Of a stretch of 64,000 nucleotides of DNA, positions 61,414-64,000 are shown piece by piece. The notes under the pieces are model-generated. The model worked only from the letters and a program-made list of their open reading frames with translations, did not search any database and was not told where the DNA came from. Source of the DNA: Eonycteris spelaea (taxonomy: Eukaryota > Chordata > Mammalia > Chiroptera > Pteropodidae). Location of the stretch: positions 115,062-179,061 of the forward strand of contig PUFA01000573.1 in NCBI GenBank assembly GCA_003508835.1, read 5' to 3'. Position 1 is the stretch's first letter; every line of letters starts with the position of its first letter. Position numbers and translations under genes: made by a program.

Positions 61414-62669
61414 GAAATATGTCATTATGGTGTAGAAGGTAGATGCTGTGCCAACTTACTCTCACAAGCACACCAAAATTATACAAAACTACAAACAACC
61501 ATTACTGGGAGTTGCCTGAGGTCTAGCTGAAAATAAGTCCTACATCTGAGGATATACATATATATGTCAACTCAAGACTAGTAGGAAGGGCAGAGATGCA
61601 AAATACCCTGGTCCCACAACTGCATATTGTAGTTGAGGATTCAGAAAGGTTATCTTGGCTGCAGAACTTCCTACCTGCCAGGAGGAGTGAGGGGTCCTGG
61701 TACCCCATCCAAAAGTTCCAGTGCTGGATAAAAAAAGTCTCCAAAATCTGACTATGAAAACCAGTGGAGATTGTAATTGAGTCAGATAATCAGCTGATTT
61801 CTCAACAAAAACTTTGCAGGCAAGAAGGGATTGACACAAAATATTTAAAGCCATTAAAAGCAAGAACCTACAACCAAGATTATTCTACCGAGTAAAGCTA
61901 TCAATTTAGAATCAAAGGACAGACTAAGAGCTTCCCAGACAACGAAAAGTTAAAGGAGTTCATCATCACCAAGCCAGTATTACAGGAAATGTTGAAGGAA
62001 TTTTTAAGAAGAAGAAAAATATATGTATCAAAAATATGAATAAGAATGGTAATAAGTACATATCTATCACAAGTACATCAAATGAAAAACAATTAAATGC
62101 TCTAGTCAAAAGATAGGGTGGCTAAATGGATAAGAAAAGAACAGATCCTTATATAGGCTGCCTGCAAGACACTCCAGATTAAAAAGACACAGACAGAAAC
62201 TAAAGGGATGGAAAAAGATATTTTATGATGGACCTAGAGAGTATTGTGCTGAGTGGAGTAAGTCAAATAGAGAAAGACAAATGCCATATGATTTCACATA
62301 CATCCAGAATCCAAATAACAAAATAACAACAACAAAAAACAAAACCAGAAACAAAGCCATAGATACAAAGAACATTTTGAAAGTTACCAGATGGTTGGGT
62401 GGTTGAGGAGGACAGTGGAAAGGGGGAAGGAATTAAGAAGTAGAAAATGATAGTTACAAAAGAGTCATGGAAATATATAAGCATAGCATAAGAAAATATA
62501 GTCAATAATATTGTAATAACTATGTATGATGTCAGATGGGTACCAGATTTATTGGTTATCACTTCATGAGTGAAATAGATGTCTAATCATCATGCTGTAC
62601 ATCTTAAAATAATATAAAATTGTTTGCAAACTATAATTGAAAAATAAAAAATATGTATATTTATAAAAG
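61414..62669 (+). mobile_element. Half-L1 (HAL1-like) element, deletion class 2, sense, doubly deleted
   Basis: Parts in order: 5' UTR (about 61420-61786), a jump into the ORF1 C-terminus (cagctgatttctcaacaaaa), the inter-ORF and endonuclease stub to about 62220, a second jump (agatattttatg/atggacct) to the last part of ORF2, the 3' UTR, and an A-rich tail to 62669. The second junction matches that of the antisense copy at 14958-17378. The flanks gaaaataag (61405-61413) and gaaaatataag (62670-62680) look like an imperfect target duplication. All frames are broken. Confidence 0.75.
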
Positions 62670-62680
62670 GAAAATATAAG

Positions 62681-62740
62681 TTAGGCCCCATCCCTAAACA
62701 TCCCTCCCTATAAATTCATTCTGAAGTTTAAAAAACATTG
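62681..62740 (+). mobile_element. MER5-like hAT relic (right piece)
   Basis: The text ttaggccccatccctaaaca and attcattctgaag fits the continuation of MER5A (aggccccaccccagacct; gaatcagaaactctgg) after the inserted half-L1. Confidence 0.4.
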
Positions 62741-63300
62741 TTTCTATATTTTAGACCAACTCCTATAAAATGCAGAAACCCATCATGATATAATCATATA
62801 GTCTGCTTTAAACCCACTAAAATAGAACTTATGATATTACACATCAGCCCATTATTAAACGGCCTTAAAGATTAGAATTTTTTTCCTTTTACTACGTCAA
62901 AATATATCACAAAACTTCTACTTTCTTGTTTCAGTCTAAGCTTCTGAAACCACACAGAATAAAAGTAATTCTTTTTATATTGCTCGTATTTTCAGATATT
63001 TGGAGAACACTATTATATTCTATTTGTTTTCTACCTTGTTTATGCAACCATTCCTTCTCTGATACCATTCCCATATGCTTTACATGTCTAGTAACCAACC
63101 CTAGATATGGTCCAGTTTGTCACTGTCATTCTTAAAAAGTGGTATATAGAGCTAAGCGTTTTATAAAAGATGTTGTTTGACAATTCTAAAAAGTTTTACA
63201 ATACCATTCTTTCTACCTCTTATTTAGAATGCTAGACATGAATGAAGTAACCTAAACTTTTTGTGAAGCTTTGTGACTGCATTTTTTCTATATCCACATA
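62741..63300. other. No gene or repeat recognised
   Basis: AT-rich stretch; the open frame at 62926-63135 has no recognisable family. Confidence 0.35.
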
Positions 63301-64000
63301 TTCTCTGAATAATGCTTTTGAAGCTAGAGATGAACTGTAAAAAGAAGCAGGAAAGAACCACAAATACATGGAAATTAAACAACATGTGATTGAAGAATGA
63401 CTGGTTCAGAGAAGAAATAAAAAAGAGACATCAAGAAATATATAAAAATGAATAATAATGATATAAAAAAATATCAAAATTTCTGTGACAAGTAAAAGTG
63501 GTAATAAGAGGAAAGTTCATATCATTACAGGCCGAACTCAAAAAAAACAAGAATGAGCCCAAATAAACAACATAATGCTTCATCTAAAAAATAAACAAAA
63601 AAAATTAGAAAATGAAGAAAAAATGAAGACTAAAATTAGCAGAAGGAAAGATATAATCAAAATTAGAGAATTAAATGAAATTGAAAACAATAAATAAATA
63701 AATAAATAAATAACTGCAACAAAGAGCTGGTTTTTGAGAAATTTAATAAAATTGACAAAACTCTGACTAGACTCACTTAAGAAAAAGAGAAAGGACACAA
63801 ATAAACAAATCAGGGATGAATGAGGGAAGATTATGATTGTCATCTCAGAAATACAAAAAGATCATACAAGAATATTTGAAAAAGTATATAACCCCAAATT
63901 GTACAACCTAGAAGAAATGGACCAGTACTTAGAGAGCTAAACCTTCTGAGACTAAATCAAGAAGACCTAGAAAATCTCAATAGACCTATCAGCTTTATGG
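63301..64000 (+). mobile_element. L1 ORF2 fragment, sense, runs off the window
   Basis: The copy starts inside the endonuclease region (ttctctgaataatgcttttg) and parallels 48920-49560 closely (ttcatatcattacaggccga; aagaatgagcccaaataaac; gaagaaatggaccagtactt). It is 5'-truncated and continues beyond 64000. A short taaa repeat lies near 63690-63712. Frames are broken. Confidence 0.75.

Noticed and set aside
1..64000. CRISPR arrays, tRNA or rRNA genes, prokaryotic operons
   Set aside because: No regularly spaced identical repeats, no cloverleaf-like gene sequence outside MIR tRNA-derived relics, and the repeat content is plainly mammalian.

Overview
The window looks like gene-poor, AT-rich nuclear DNA of a placental mammal, made almost entirely of layered transposable-element relics. 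The evidence is the set of families recognised by eye: LINE-1 (L1) of several ages, MIR, MaLR/MLT1-type LTRs, MER20- and MER5-like hAT relics, a Tigger-like element and a U2 snRNA retro-fragment. The youngest-looking L1 3' ends have the type I associate with Laurasiatheria such as bats and horses. I saw no Alu, B1/B2, carnivore, ruminant or equine lineage SINE. Species assignment is therefore low confidence. No intact protein-coding gene, tRNA, rRNA, CRISPR array or operon was found. The open reading frames over 60 codons that I examined lie in L1 or LTR relics, dinucleotide repeats or unsupported AT-rich sequence.

Layout. 1-1844: an old repeat of unassigned class split by an antisense MLT1-like LTR. 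1845-2697: an L1 3' end. 2698-7620: repeat-poor DNA with MIR pieces, a decayed LTR plus retroviral-type interior, and a small hAT-like relic. 7620-12835: L1 pieces, dominated by a half-L1 (HAL1-like) element at 8666-11762. 14955-17378: a second half-L1, antisense. 18459-20526: an antisense MaLR provirus with two LTRs and a perfect 5-bp target duplication. 21286-29315: antisense L1 copies, one split by an MLT1-like LTR. 29838-33118: a third half-L1, antisense. 35125-40480: old antisense L1/HAL1 sequence carrying a younger L1 insertion and a 35-nt U2 fragment. 42110-51357: L1 copies in both orientations, including the longest L1 of the window (46195-51357, sense). 51359-56930: L1 ends, MER20-like, a solo LTR, a GC-richer block, MIR and a Tigger-like element. 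58001-61340: a 3.3-kb island without recognisable repeats. 61414-62669: a fourth half-L1 inside a MER5-like relic. 63301-64000: an L1 running off the window.

The most informative observation is that the four half-L1 copies fall into two pairs. Each pair shares its own ORF2-deleting junction, which suggests two deletion derivatives that multiplied rather than four independent accidents. Also worth checking are the U2 fragment with imperfect target duplications, a long inverted duplication built around a TG/TA/CA tract, and a possible signal-peptide first exon (59459-59510) with a strong start context, a consensus splice donor and an upstream TATA box inside the repeat-free island. I found no clear new biological system.
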